Assembly (NCBI GenBank): GCA_964017045.1
Contig: OZ024809.1
Location: 24,923,618 to 24,987,617, forward strand
Reading direction: 5' to 3'
DNA: 64,000 nucleotides
Source: Omphiscola glabra
Lineage: Eukaryota > Mollusca > Gastropoda > Lymnaeidae
Both the position numbers and the translations under genes were made by a program. Positions 1 to 12,467 of this stretch are shown here, piece by piece (position 1 is the stretch's first letter; every line of letters starts with the position of its first letter). The notes beneath the pieces are model-generated. The model searched no databases. It saw only the letters and a list, made by a program, of their open reading frames with translations, and had not been told where the DNA came from.

Positions 1-139
1 ATTTCGTATCTAGAGTGTTTGGCGTCAGGGGACAAGATTCATTTTTACGCCCCTTTCCACTTATGAAAACCATTATTTTCAAACAATTAATTCCATCAAA
101 GCCCATTTTTGCCCCCGCCCCCGAAAGTCTGAAACACTG
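1..139 (-). mobile_element. hAT-like MITE, one end, cut by window edge
   Basis: Read on the minus strand this begins CAGTGTTTCAG at base 139, a hAT-type terminus, followed by a G-rich run. Bases 28-49 match 25492-25513 in inverse orientation with a single mismatch, and looser similarity extends over roughly 90 bases, so both belong to one short non-coding family. The other end lies outside the window. No coding capacity is seen. The hAT assignment rests on the terminal motif only. Confidence 0.4.
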
Positions 140-570
140 GTCATAACTACAGTCTTTAACACCGTAATTACAATCTTTATTGTCATAACTACAGTCTTTA
201 GCGATTAAACTGATTGCCCATTTATACCTTATTTTAATGATAAAAACCATACCAAAAGTAAACTTTTTAGAAGAATTGTGCAAGATGGATCCAGCATTTC
301 AGAGAGTTAGAGTTAAGTTCAAGGTTAGGGTTATGATCGAGAATGAAATGTGTTGGTTGCATTCATTTAAAACAAAATTTATTCTCTATATTTCGGAGAG
401 TTACACTGTTAGGAAATGTGTGCAACAAGATTTGGGAAACCTTTAAGTAAAAGAACATGACAATGAAGTGAACGCTTCGGCTATAAGCCATTTTCAGGAT
501 ACAAGACACAAGAGAATAAATTGAAACTTGGTTTTTAAGTTCATTAATTTTGACCGATGATGGCTTCAAC
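140..570. other. No gene recognised
   Basis: Mostly AT-rich. The 16-mer ATAACTACAGTCTTTA occurs twice, near 143 and 185. The short open frame at 237-446 has no recognisable domain. Confidence 0.5.
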
Positions 571-1141
571 AGGCATATAGATTGAATGTATGTGACTTCT
601 TGAGGCAATTACTGTAGTTAAGGCATACACATTGAATGTATGTGGCTTTGTGGCAATTACTGTAGTTAAGGCATACAGATTGAATGTATGTGACTTCTTG
701 GGGCAATTACTGTAGTTAAGGCATACACATTGAATGTATGTGGCTTTGGGGTAATAACTGTAGTTAAGGCATACAGATTGAATGTATGTGACTTCTTGGG
801 GCAATTACTGTAGTTAAGGCATACACATTGAATGTATGTGACTTCTTGGGGCAATTACTGTAGTTCAATTGTTTAGGCATACAAAGGTAATGTATGTGTC
901 TTTGGGGCAATTACTGCAGTTAAGGCATACAGATTGAATGTATGTGACTTCTTGGGGCAATTACTGTATTCAAGGCATACACATTGAATGTATGTGACTT
1001 CTTGGGGCAATTACTGTAGTTCAATAGTTTAGGCATACAAAGGTATCGTATGTGTCTTTGGGGCAATTACTGTAGTTCAATAATTTAGGCATATAGATTA
1101 AATGTATGTGTCTTTTGGGAAATTACTTTAGTTCAATAGTT
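571..1141. repeat. Minisatellite, 50-bp unit, about 11 copies
   Basis: The unit starts AGGCATACAGATTGAATGTA and ends with CAATTACTGTAGTTA. Copies alternate between GACTTCTTGG and GGCTTTGG forms. The later copies carry an extra 10 bases (TCAATAGTTT type), giving a 60-bp variant. Overlapping open frames on the minus strand follow the repeat and are not genes. Confidence 0.9.
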
Positions 1142-1235
1142 TGTTATTTATTCCAATTGATCTCTATTCTGTTAAAGAAGTGAAATTCATTCCTATGGTA
1201 ACACAATTTACCGTTCTCAAACATTTAATACCATT

Positions 1236-3583
1236 CAGCAATCACTGATCGACTTGACCTCATCCTCACTACTCACACAAGTGCAGAAGACACCAACACG
1301 TCAAAAAAGCATCCTAGATCTAATCTTCACGTCCAACCCCACCCTTGTTAAACAATCCACGTGTGTCCCAGGCATATCTGACCATGACGCAGTGGTGGTT
1401 GACTTCTACTCAAAAGCTCAAATAACGCGCCAGAAACCCAGGAAATCTTACAAGTTCGGTAAAGCAAACTGGGACAAGATCAAGCTTGATCTCGCCGCCA
1501 CTGAACAGGCCATCCTGAAAAATACAACGAGGAAGAGGATGTAGAAACACTATGGTCGACCTTCAAATATGCCTTATTCAAAAGCTTAGATCAAAATGTC
1601 CCATCAGCCACATTAAAAAATCCATGTAATCTACCATGGAAGAAGCTGCTGAAAAGAAAGAAAAGACTATTGAAGAAAGCCCAAACTACCAACAACTGGA
1701 CCCTATACCGCCAGTTCCAGAAACACTGTCGTAGGGAACTAAGAAGAGGCGAGTGGCAGCACATAAATGGAGTCATTCAAGAAGGCCTTGAAAACAACAA
1801 CACAAAACCATTCTGGCGCTACATAAAATCCAAGAAGCAAGACAACATTGGCGTAGCCCCTCTACTAGAATACGGGCAACTTGTAAGCGATAGCCAATGC
1901 AAAGCTGAAATTCTCCTAAGGCAGTTTCAATCTGTCTTCACCAAAATTACCACAACAGTACTACCATCCCTAAAACCTTCACCTGGTACAATTGACCCCT
2001 TTAACATAACTGAACAAGGAGTAGCCAAACTTCTCAAAAACCTCAAGCCCAATAAAGCACCCGGACCTGACTGTATCCGAAACATTGTACTAAAGACCCT
2101 GGCTGACAACATCGCCCCAACCATCACCCGCATTTTCCAAAAGTCGCTTGACTCCGGCAAACTCCAACTAGACTGGCTTGATGCAACTATCACTAGTGCC
2201 TACAAGAAAGGTGACCGTCATAACCCAGCAAACTACCGCCCAATATCCCTGACCTCCGTTCCATGCAAAATTCTGGAACACATCATCTGTCGTCACATCA
2301 TGAACCACCTTGAACACTACAACATTTTGACCACTCTAAACCACGGTTTCCGCTCTGGATACTCCACAGAAACTCAATTAATCATCACCACCAATGACCT
2401 CCTTGCCTCCTATGACAAAGGTACCCAGATCGACATGGCAATTCTCGACTTCTCCAAGGCCTTCGACACTGTTCCACACAGCCTTCTTCTACACAAACTC
2501 CACCACTACGGCATTACCGGCAACCTTCACTCCTGGCTCTCAACATTTCTAACAAAACGGACCATGCAAGTAGTGGTAGATGGCGTCCGATCAGGCAAAG
2601 CCACCGTAGACTCAGGAATTCCTCAAGGCACAGTACTGGGCCCCCTTCTCTTTCTCTGTCACATAAACGACCTCCCTGATACTGTAAAATCTCAAGTGAG
2701 GCTGTTTGCAGATGACTGTCTTGTCTACAGAGAGATAATCGACTACGATGACCACAACCAACTTCAAGCAGATTTGGAGTGCCTTATGAATTGGGCAGAC
2801 AAATGGGGCATGAAATTTAATGAAACCAAATGCTACATAATGAGCATCTCAAAAAAAAACCCATCAAGCTATATGTACACCCTAAATAGGACAATCCTTC
2901 AACAGGTAACAAATAATCCATACCTTGGAATTCTCTTCTCAAATAACCTAAAATGGTCACCCCATATAAACAAAATTTCAAAAAAAGCCAACTCCACACT
3001 AGGTTTTATTAGAATAAATCTGCGCCACTGCCCAACATCCTGCAAACGAAATGCCTATCTTGCACTCGTTCGTCCGATACTAGAATATGGTGCAATCATC
3101 TGGGACCCATACCTCAAGCAAGACGTGGACAAATTGGAGCGAATCCAACGTAACGCAATGCGCTTCATAGCACGTGACTATAAAACCACCACGCCTGGCT
3201 ACGTCACTGGCCTTTTAAACAGATTTGACATCCCCACTCTTAAGGACAGACGAGAAAAGATCCGCCTAATATTCTTATATAAAATGGCCATGGGGCTAAT
3301 TCCGGCCATCCCAGCAAACAATTATCTTACCCCACAGAAGCCAGGCCGATTAATTAGAGCCAAACAGTCACTTAACACTGACTTAACATCTGACAACCCC
3401 ATGAGAAATTACACCCGAAACAATAACAAATGCTTCACTGTGCCTCGGAGTAACACAGTGCAACATAAGCAGTCATTCTTTCCACGCACCATAATTGCCT
3501 GGAACAACCTGGACAATACCGCCGTGAACTCGACAACGATCGAAAGCTTCAAGGCCGCCCTGGCATCTGCTAGGGGCCGTTAG
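1236..3583 (+). pseudogene. LINE family A ORF2 (endonuclease fragment plus reverse transcriptase)
   Basis: Encodes the enzyme that nicks target DNA and copies element RNA in place. The first frame (1236-1544) holds the end of an APE-type endonuclease, with LDLIFTSNP and the catalytic SDH in GISDHDAVVVDF. A one-base frameshift near 1517-1531 moves the reading into a second frame, open from 1529 to 3583 (684 codons). That frame carries NKAPGPD, NYRPISLTS, LDFSKAFDTVPH (first catalytic Asp), SGIPQGTVLGPLLF and FADDCL (second catalytic pair, 2705-2716). The C-terminal region has RNAMRFIARDYK and SFFPRTIIAWNNL, as in CR1-like ORF2 proteins. The RT part has no internal stop and looks young. The lesions are the 5' truncation and the single frameshift. 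No host promoter is seen, so it is probably not expressed as it stands. Confidence 0.9.
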
Positions 3584-3669
3584 ATTGGCAACATCGCTTC
3601 CCCAACCGTTGCACATATGCCAGTATATGGATGCAGCAACGTACAGAACCAGAACCAGAACCAGAACCC
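1236..3669 (+). mobile_element. LINE family A, 5'-truncated CR1/Jockey-superfamily retrotransposon
   Basis: A non-LTR retrotransposon copy. It keeps the last part of the endonuclease domain, the whole reverse transcriptase, the C-terminal domain and a short 3' UTR. It ends in a tandem tail of CAGAAC units (about 3644-3669) instead of poly(A), as CR1/L2-type LINEs do. The 5' end is truncated inside the endonuclease. A second copy at 18675-18990 shares the same 3' end without indels from 3327 to 3636. Clade placement within the CR1/Jockey group is inference from RT and C-terminal motifs. Confidence 0.9.
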
Positions 3670-4983
3670 AACTTTAACGATTTAAAAATGAATATTTTAT
3701 TAGAGCCACTGTAATTGTCAACATTTGTATATCTTGCCTCATTAGTATGTAAAATCGTCCAACTGAAATGGAATTTTTGTCCAAGTAAAGCAGCAAGTCT
3801 TGAGAAGATGTATTTTGAGTGAATAAAAGAAATCAACCATCAAGGCCAGAAGTCATTTGTGGGATGATAAAAAATAATTTCTATACGCAAAATAACTATG
3901 CGTCTTATTTACCGTGGGAATGTATCTTAAACGTGAGACACTGAAAAGTAGTGTCATTGCTTTTCCCCTTTTCCTTTTCAGAACACGACAAATTCTACTT
4001 ATGATGTAATATTCAGTCTTGGTATTTCTCTGAACTTTGAAGTCTAGAGGATAAGCCATTTGAAACTCCTCAAATATATTCTTATTGCACTCTTACCAAG
4101 ACAAGGGCGCCTTAAATTATATCTTTTTTTTTTTCATTTGTAGTACTCTCCGACCATCGACACGAAACCGTGACTAACAGTAGTCAGCACCTTCTCTCAC
4201 GTAGTCATATTGTTTTTTTTTTATGCCCTCTATGGTAGCCAGGGTGTGTGCCCTCTGGGGGAGCGAGGGCGCGGGACGTTAACATTTCCAAGTGATTCTC
4301 TCCGCGATGTTCTTCATAAATAAAACAAGTCTCTGTTGATCAGTGCAGTAAATGCGCCCCCGCACAGGACGTCTGACAGGTGCCTTATGCAACTTTGAAT
4401 ACGCGAAATCGATACCCCTCCGCGGAAATAGGTCGAGATTCGTACCAAGGATTTATCAGACGGAACTAGTGGATTTATCGATGAAGCGGAACTGTGCGAG
4501 ACTCGGGGATGGTGCGCATGTAATTCTTTCATGAATGCACACGCATATTTATGTTCGCACTTTTATCAAGTGCAGTCTTATTTTTTTTTAAATATTTTTT
4601 TCTTTATTACTTAAATTCTCTCTGACAATATTCACAAATATGATTTTTTTAAAAATACCTTGCATTCTACTGTATCACTTTAGGACGGACGCTAGTGATA
4701 TTACGGATGTCAAATGGAAAGTTTTCAATCCAGCAATCGTTGAAATCTTGCTCCAGATCAAAACACGTTAACCAACAGTTTTAATGGTGAATGAATAAAT
4801 TAGTGGTTGGTTGGAGAGTAGATTGTGTCCAGGCTCGATATTGATGCGAGTGCTTTAACAATTATCTAGAACGACATCAACGCGAGGGTGGTTGGTAACC
4901 ATGATATCTGATTAGTGCGTGCCTCAACATGACATTCACATTGACACTTCATGTCTTATTTGTTTCGCGGCTGATATGAATCA
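3670..4983. other. No gene recognised
   Basis: AT-rich with poly(T) runs near 4124, 4212 and 4581. Short open frames on both strands at 4314-4534 overlap each other and show no domain. Confidence 0.5.
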
Positions 4984-5100
4984 TGAGAGAGAGAGAGAGA
5001 GAGAGATAGAGAGTCGAGAAAGAAAGAAAAGAAGAAAGAAATAGATATATACACATATAGATATATAGATTAGATACAAAGATAGATAGATAAATAGATT
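4984..5100. repeat. GA and GATA microsatellite
   Basis: An uninterrupted GA run is followed by GAAA-rich and then GATA-rich sequence. Confidence 0.9.
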
Positions 5101-6229
5101 CCCTATGCGTCCCTACATCATTCATCCTTGCAATAAAACTTTGATGAGTGTGGGGCGTCCGCCCGCAAAAGTTTCTTATTTAGTACAACCATTTTACTTT
5201 ATTCCATTCGGGGCCGGGGGCCCTACATTGTTTTTTAATGAGGTATATAAATATAATTTCAAACAGAGCTATTGTATGGGTGGATCAATCGCTACAAGTG
5301 TGTGGTCCAACTTTTTTAAAATCCTTGATACTAACATTGAGAAATGTATGTGGCCTTCTCAGGGAAGAAAAAAGCATCTAATTTATTCGTGTACAGAAAA
5401 ATAAAAAAATATTGTGAATATAAAAATGATTTCAAAAAACATTATTAAAGCACAAACATTTTCGTTCTTAGGGTGGCATTGCAACGCATGTTGGGTTCTC
5501 GCTAGTTAAAAATAATTAGATTCTCATTATAGAAGACGGTTTTAGTGATATCACAAGCAATAGCCCGCCAAACAATGGCGGCTGAAATTCGTGCGTTTCG
5601 TATCTGCTACATACATTTGATTTACGCACTATATAAGAAGCTCTACCCCCTTCTTTTCCTGGGACGCCAACGTCTCTGAAATATATTAATATTCTAATAA
5701 TCCATCGCCTGTTCACACCTCAGGTTTTATAGACCATTTCCGAAAAACAAAAGACAATATTACGCACCAAACGCACGTGGGTTAATTTTAATGATCTCAT
5801 TTATTGCAATCATCGGGAATTTTATTTAGCGAAATAAGTGCCAACTGATATTGGTAGTGGCATTGTGGCATAGAGAATTATGTAATTTGTTGTTTGTTCT
5901 AGAATATCAGACGAACATGCAGTCTCAAAGACTTTTATTTTAAGCAGCTGTCTTAGGTCGGGTCACAGCCTAACAATACCTTACAGCAGACGCGAATATA
6001 TCGTGAAACACAAAATAACAGAGATGTGAACAACAGGCCATAGAATGGAGAACAAAATATAGATACGTTTTCGTTTATTTTTATGGAAATATAAATCACA
6101 CGTTAAGGGAAAATTGGATAAAAAACACATCTAACTAACGTGTTAGCTATATGCCTTTATTAACAAGGAAAAATAAGTTAAAGGTAAAATAAAAATTTAC
6201 ATTAAAAAATATATTTTAAAGAGAAGAAA
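5101..6229. other. No gene recognised
   Basis: AT-rich. A 99-codon open frame at 5105-5404 has no recognisable domain and no supporting context, so I do not call it a gene. Confidence 0.5.
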
Positions 6230-6385
6230 ATGAAGGTCAGGGTTTGTTAAAGCGTATGAAGGTCAGGGTTTGTTAAAGCGTATGAAGGTAATGGTTTGTT
6301 AAAGCGTATGAAGGTCAGGGTTTGTTAAAGCGTATGAAGGTCAGGGTTTGTTAAAGCGTATGAAGGTCAGGGTTTGTTACAGCGT
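6230..6385. repeat. Minisatellite, 26-bp unit, 6 copies
   Basis: The unit begins ATGAAGGTCAGGGTTTGTTA. Five copies are nearly identical; the third has GGTAATGG in place of GGTCAGGG. Confidence 0.95.
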
Positions 6386-6469
6386 GAAAAAACGAGTAAT
6401 AAAGTATTGAGCAATACTTGAACGTAGTTATAAGCAACTGGTATTGTAATCTCATTATATCAAATATAC

Positions 6470-9400
6470 AATAGATCTGTCATGCAAGGCAAAAAGGACT
6501 ACACATTTGATCTGTCATGCAAAGGAAACATGACTATACATTTGATCTGTCATGCAAGGGAAGCATGACTATCCATTTGATCTGTCATGCAAGGCAAAAA
6601 GGACTACACATTTGATCTGTCATGCAAGGGAAACATGACTATACATTTGATCTGTCATGCAAGGGAAGCATGACTATCCATTTGATCTGTCATGCAAGGG
6701 AAACATGACTATACATTTAATCTGTCATGCAAGGGAAACATGACTATACATTTGATCTGTCATGCAAGGAAAACATGACTATACATTTGATCTGTCATGC
6801 AAGGGAAGCATGACTATACATTTGATCTGTCATGCCAGGCAAAAAGGACTACACATTTGATCTGTCATGCAAGGGAAACATGACTATCCATTTGATCTGT
6901 CATGCAAGGGAAACATGACTATACATTTGATCTGTCATGCAAGGGAAGCATGACTATCCATTTGATCTGTCATGCAAGGGAAACATGACTATACATTTGA
7001 TCTGTCATGCAAGGGAAACATGACAATACATTTGATCTGTCATGCAAGGGAAACATGACTATACATTTGATCTGTCATGCAAGGGAAGCATGACTATACA
7101 TTTGATCTGTCATGCAAGGTAAACATGACTATACATTTGATCTGTCATGCAAGGGAAGCATGACTATACATTTGATCTGTCATGCAAGGGAAACATGACT
7201 ATACATTTGATCTGTCATGCAAGGGAAACATGACTATACATTTGATTTGTCATGCAAGGGAAACATGACTATACATTTGATCTGTCATGCAAGGGAAACA
7301 TGACTATACATTTGATTTGTCATGCAAGGGAAACATGACTATCCATTTGATCTGTCATGCAAGGCAAAAAGGACTACACATTTGATCTGTCATGCAAGGG
7401 AAACATGACTATACATTTGATCTGTCATGCAAGGGAAGCATGACTATCCATTTGATCTGTCATGCAAGGGAAACATGACTATACATTTGATCTGTCATGC
7501 AAGGGAAACATGACTATACATTTGATCTGTCATGCAAGGCAAAAAGGACTACACATTTGATCTGTCATGCAAGGGAAACATGACTATACATTTGATCTGT
7601 CATGCAAGAGAAACATGACAATACATTTGATCTGTCATGCAAGGGAAACATGACTATACATTTGATCTGTCATGCAAGGGAAGCATGACTATACATTTGA
7701 TCTGTCATGCAAGGAAAACATGACTATACATTTGATCTGTCATGCAAGGGAAACATGACTATACATTTGATCTGTCATGCAAGGGAAACATGACTATACA
7801 TTTGATTTGTCATGCAAGGGAAATATGACTTTACATTTGATCTGTCATGCAAGGGAACATGACTACACATTTGATATGTCATGCAAGGGAAACATGACTA
7901 TACATTTGATCTGTCATGCAAGGGAAACATGACTATACATTTGATCTGTCATGCAAGGGAAGCATGACTATACATTTGATCTGTCATGCAAGGGAAACAT
8001 GACTATACATTTGATCTGTCATGCAAGGGAAGCATGACTATCCATTTGATCTGTCATGCAAGGGAAACATGACTATACATTTGATCTGTCATGCAAGGGA
8101 AACATGACTATACATTTGATCTGTCATGCAAGGGAAACATGACTATACATTTGATCTGTCATGCAAGGCAAAAAGGACTACACATTTGATCTGTCATGCA
8201 GGGGAAACATGACTATACATTTGATCTGTCATGCAAGGGAAACATGACAATACATTTGATCTGTCATGCAAGGGAAACATGACTATACATTTGATCTGTC
8301 ATGCAAGGGAAGCATGACTATACATTTGATCTGTCATGCAAGGGAAACATGACTATACATTTGATCTGTCATGCAAGGGAAGCATGACTATACATTTGAT
8401 CTGTCATGCAAGGGAAACATGACTATACATTTGATCTGTCATGCAAGGGAAACATGACTATACATTGATTTGTCATGCAAGGGAAACATGACTATACATT
8501 TGATCTGTCATGCAAGGGAACATGACTACACATTTGATATGTCATGCAAGGGAAACATGACTATACATTTGATCTGTCATGCAAGGGAAACATGACTATA
8601 CATTTGATCTGTCATGCAAGGGAAGCATGACTATACATTTGATCTGTCATGCAAGGGAAACATGACTATACATTTGATCTGTCATGCAAGGGAATTATGA
8701 CTATACATTTGATTTGTCATGCAAGGGAAACATGACTATACATTTGATCTGTCATGCAAGGGAACATGACTACACATTTGATATGTCATGCAAGGGAAAC
8801 ATGACTATACATTTGATCTGTCATGCAAGGGAAACATGACTATACATTTGATCTGTCATGCAAGGGAACATGACTACACATTTGATATGTCATGCAAGGG
8901 AAACATGACTATACATTTGATTTGTCATGCAAGGGAAACATGACTATACATTTGATCTGTCATGCAAGGGAACATGACTACACATTTGATATGTCATGCA
9001 AGGGAAACATGACTATACATTTGATCTGTCATGCAAGGGAAACATGACTATACATTTGATCTGTCATGCAAGGGAACATGACTACACATTTGATATGTCA
9101 TGCAAGGGAAACATGACTATACATTTGATCTGTCATGCAAGGGAAACATGACTATACATTTGATTTGTCATGCAAGGGAAACATGACTATCCATTTGATC
9201 TGTCATGCAAGGCAAAAAGGACTACACATTTGATCTGTCATGCAAGGGAAACATGACTATACATTTGATCTGTCATGCAAGGGAAGCATGACTATCCATT
9301 TGATCTGTCATGCAAGGGAAACATGACTATACATTTGATCTGTCATGCAAGGGAAACATGACTATACATTTGATCTGTCATGCAAGGGAAACATGACTAT

Positions 9401-9759
9401 ACATTTGATCTGTCATGCAAGGGAAACATGACTATACATTTGATCTGTCATGCAAGGGAAACATGACTATACATTTGATTTGTCATGCAAGGGAAACATG
9501 ACTATACATTTGATCTGTCATGCAAGGGAAACATGACTATACATTTGATCTGTCATGCAAGGGAAACATGACTATACATTTGATCTGTCATGCAAGGGAA
9601 ACATGACTATACATTTGATCTGTCATGCAAGGGAAACATGACTATACATTTGATCTGTCATGCAAGGGAACATGACTACACATTTGATATGTCATGCAAG
9701 GGAAACATGACTATACATTTGATCTGTCATGCAAGGGAAACATGACTATACATTTGTGC
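6470..9759. repeat. Satellite array, 35-bp unit, about 94 copies
   Basis: The unit reads through TTTGATCTGTCATGCAAGGG and then AAACATGACTATACA. Each standard unit contains inverted arms GTCATG and CATGAC around a 9-base loop, so it can fold into a hairpin. Four variants recur: AAACATGAC (commonest), AAGCATGAC, a 34-base form AACATGACTACACATTTGATATG, and a form with AAAAAGGACTAC that breaks the right arm (near 6486, 6592, 6838, 7364, 7528, 8167 and 9212). Variants recur in similar order, which suggests multi-unit amplification. There are no spacers, so it is not CRISPR, and stop codons close every frame. Confidence 0.97.
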
Positions 9760-9935
9760 CACTTTTAATCGTTTTCTTTAGCTCTGAGGCCCTCTTCCCT
9801 GAAACTGATGTTAAAGAATGCTATTTTTTATTTGTATTAAATCCCTTTACGAAATACCCCCCCCCCCCCCCTCAAGACCGATGCTGTTATGCGACCCCCT
9901 GGGGATAACATTCCTTCCCCTTGAGAAGCGCTGAT
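9760..9935 (-). mobile_element. hAT-like element end (remnant)
   Basis: Read on the minus strand, CAGCGCTTCTCAAGGGG (ending at 9932) is a typical hAT terminal motif, followed by GGTCGCATAACAG and a G-run, seen here as poly(C) at about 9858-9872. No matching opposite end or target duplication was found, so the left limit is arbitrary. Confidence 0.4.
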
Positions 9936-10829
9936 TTAAACAAACAAGAACAAAACAGTGACTAGTTACGGTGATCCGTCAAGGCCGGAGATGCAGCAGA
10001 CCACTTGGCTTCTATTTCCAGTAATTTCCGGTGTTGAAGAACTACTGTTATTCTCTTAAACCCTTGCTTGTCCTCTGCGAGAGGTATTTGGACAAAATCT
10101 GTTTCTAGGGCTGAGGTTTGAGATCGCAAGAGGTGCGGGAAAAGAGTGGTGGCTGGCCCAAGTTAATGTGGAAATGGGGGGACTTGCCTACGGTAAAGGA
10201 AAAACAGGGATGGGGGCAGGAGGGAAGAGATATTGTTCATTGTGGACGTTGTCTGTCCATCGCCACGTTGTGGATTAGTTTAATGGGATCTTATATCCGC
10301 TTTGTCTGTACGTCTAATGCAAAACTAATGTATGTTGTGGATAGGAATCAAAGACTCCGAAATTCCCGGCTCTTGTCACGTCATGGGTCTATTTTTATAC
10401 ATTATCGTTGATTTTACGACACGTAGATGTGCAATGCCCAGCAATGGCTATCGGGTCGGTCGTTTATTTTTCTGATTCTTTATGTGCCGCATATCTTTAT
10501 AAGGTCGGTGGTGAGCAAGTGATTTTGTCTGCCTTGAATGTTGATCGCATTGTGTTTGGTTAAAACCTATTTATAGCACTCATTATGCACTCATTATTTC
10601 GTTTGTCACAACTTCTGTGGATTGAAATAGTTTTTCTGTTGATTAGGCTGGGCTCTAAATTCTCTGTCCGTCGGTCAGTCGGTCATGCCATTTTGCCTTT
10701 TGTGTCTCTTGCCCGTGTTTCCTGATCATATCTTGGCCTTCAACCTATTGTCTCCATGTATAGCCATAATAAATCAAAAGTATCTAATCAGAAAGACTTA
10801 TTTATTTTTACTAACAAGCGTTCTCTACA
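9936..10829. other. No gene recognised
   Basis: Mixed composition without repeats. A 97-codon open frame at 10118-10411 has no recognisable domain. Confidence 0.5.
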
Positions 10830-11215
10830 AATCAATTCATCAATTTACACATAGTTCCAAATATCTATCCCCCAACTGGGACTTCATCCATCCATCCGTC
10901 CAATCCACCCACCGGATTTATCCATCTAATTCATCCATACACACATTAATTCTTCCATCTTTACATCTAATACATCATTCCAGCCGTCCAATAATCCATC
11001 CATCCATCAATTAATTCATCCATAAATCCGATTACCATCTCATCTATTCACCTCCGTTCAAACCAATATGTCATACACATATCAATCAGTACAACAATCC
11101 ACACAATTCCTCTAACCATTATTTCATCATAATCCACCCACCTGTTTATCCATCATGTTCCATCTACAAATGTACTCACCTATCTATTGAACCGTTCTAC
11201 CAATCACTGCACCTT
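10830..11215. repeat. Degenerate ATCC-rich simple repeat
   Basis: Dense but imperfect ATCC/TCCA units. The open frame at 10685-11014 is largely a reading of this repeat (HPS and HSS motifs). Confidence 0.7.
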
Positions 11216-11719
11216 TTCTTTTTCTTAATTTTGTTTATATCACATTAAAAACAATTTTTAAAAATGACAAAACACCAATTCCAAAACAAGAATGAATGTT
11301 TCTTTTGATGTGAATAGTTCTATGACATTAATTTTGCTCTATGACAGTTATTGAGCTTGATGTAAGTGCTGGAGGTAAACAGATATCTTAACAATGCAGT
11401 TCTGCGATGCCCAGACGATATCGCCGGCAGATGTGGAGCAGAGATACGTGTGGAGATCTGTTGGAACATTGCACATAAACTAACTCCTCAAGGGGACATA
11501 AACGCAACATTGTTGCTGAAATTATTCAGACATTAGGCAAACAACGGAAGCTGCATTGCGTCTAGTGTCCTCGAGTTAAAATCAAAATGGATGGCACGTG
11601 ACGTCAACCGATTTCTTTTTATTTGTTTTTGAAACGACGCCTCGCTCTTGTGATTATAAACATTGTGGGATTTTAAAAACCAAACAAAGCGGGTTATTCT
11701 AAAGGATTTTGTTTCAAGA
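11216..11719. other. No gene recognised
   Basis: Unique-looking AT-rich sequence. I see no coding signature or repeat. Confidence 0.5.
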
Positions 11720-11818
11720 TTGTGATGTACACATTAACAGGTTAGCAAATTGATGTACACGTTTATTACATAGGTTAGCAATTTGATGTACATATTTATT
11801 ACACAGGTTAGCAAAATT
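11720..11818. repeat. Short tandem repeat, about 35-bp unit, 3 copies
   Basis: Three imperfect copies share TTGATGTACA and CAGGTTAGCAAA blocks. Confidence 0.85.
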
Positions 11819-12467
11819 TAAATTTAAATACAACTTTTTTCTTGTTTCCTTAGGTTTTAGCCATGATTATTCTCCTTTTATTTGAAACAATAGTTTCAAA
11901 ACTTACTATTCAACTAGAAATAGCGTGGGTAACAATGGCGTTGGCATTGCGTGAACTTCTACTAAAGATACTTGACAAAACATCCGTTGTAGTAAAGCAC
12001 TTAATAAGATTCCCAATTAGTGTTAACTTCTGTGAATTTTATTTTGCACGCCTATTGAACACAGCGTTACAGCCAACATAAATACCTAGGGAATTATTAA
12101 TTATAATAACATATGTAATGACTTCATATAATATCATGTCATTTGACTAGGACATAAATCTTTGGATTATGACTGTTGGCCACCGACCTCCATTCCACCC
12201 CTACCTTACCATCTGTACACCAACAGTTGGCTACAATTCATATGAAAGAACTTACAAGTCCAGTGTACGTCATTATTTCTTTTGTTTAAATAAGGGTGAG
12301 TTTGATAGAAATAATCTTAGTTCTTTTTCGTTCATGTTTAACTAGCTGAGAAATATGACAGCTTAAGATGACAGTTCATTTACTTTTTAAAATAATATAA
12401 GAATAGATTGATAAAAGACTTTTTTGCAGTTTGAAAGTATTTACCTGGAATGTATATTTTGATTTAC
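11819..12467. other. No gene recognised
   Basis: AT-rich. A 72-codon open frame at 11863-12081 has no recognisable domain. Confidence 0.5.

Noticed and set aside
5105..5404. 99-codon plus-strand frame
   Set aside because: No domain, no context, and a start just after a microsatellite; could be chance.
6470..9759. CRISPR-like direct repeats of 35 bp
   Set aside because: Units are head to tail with no spacers and the context is eukaryotic, so this is a satellite.
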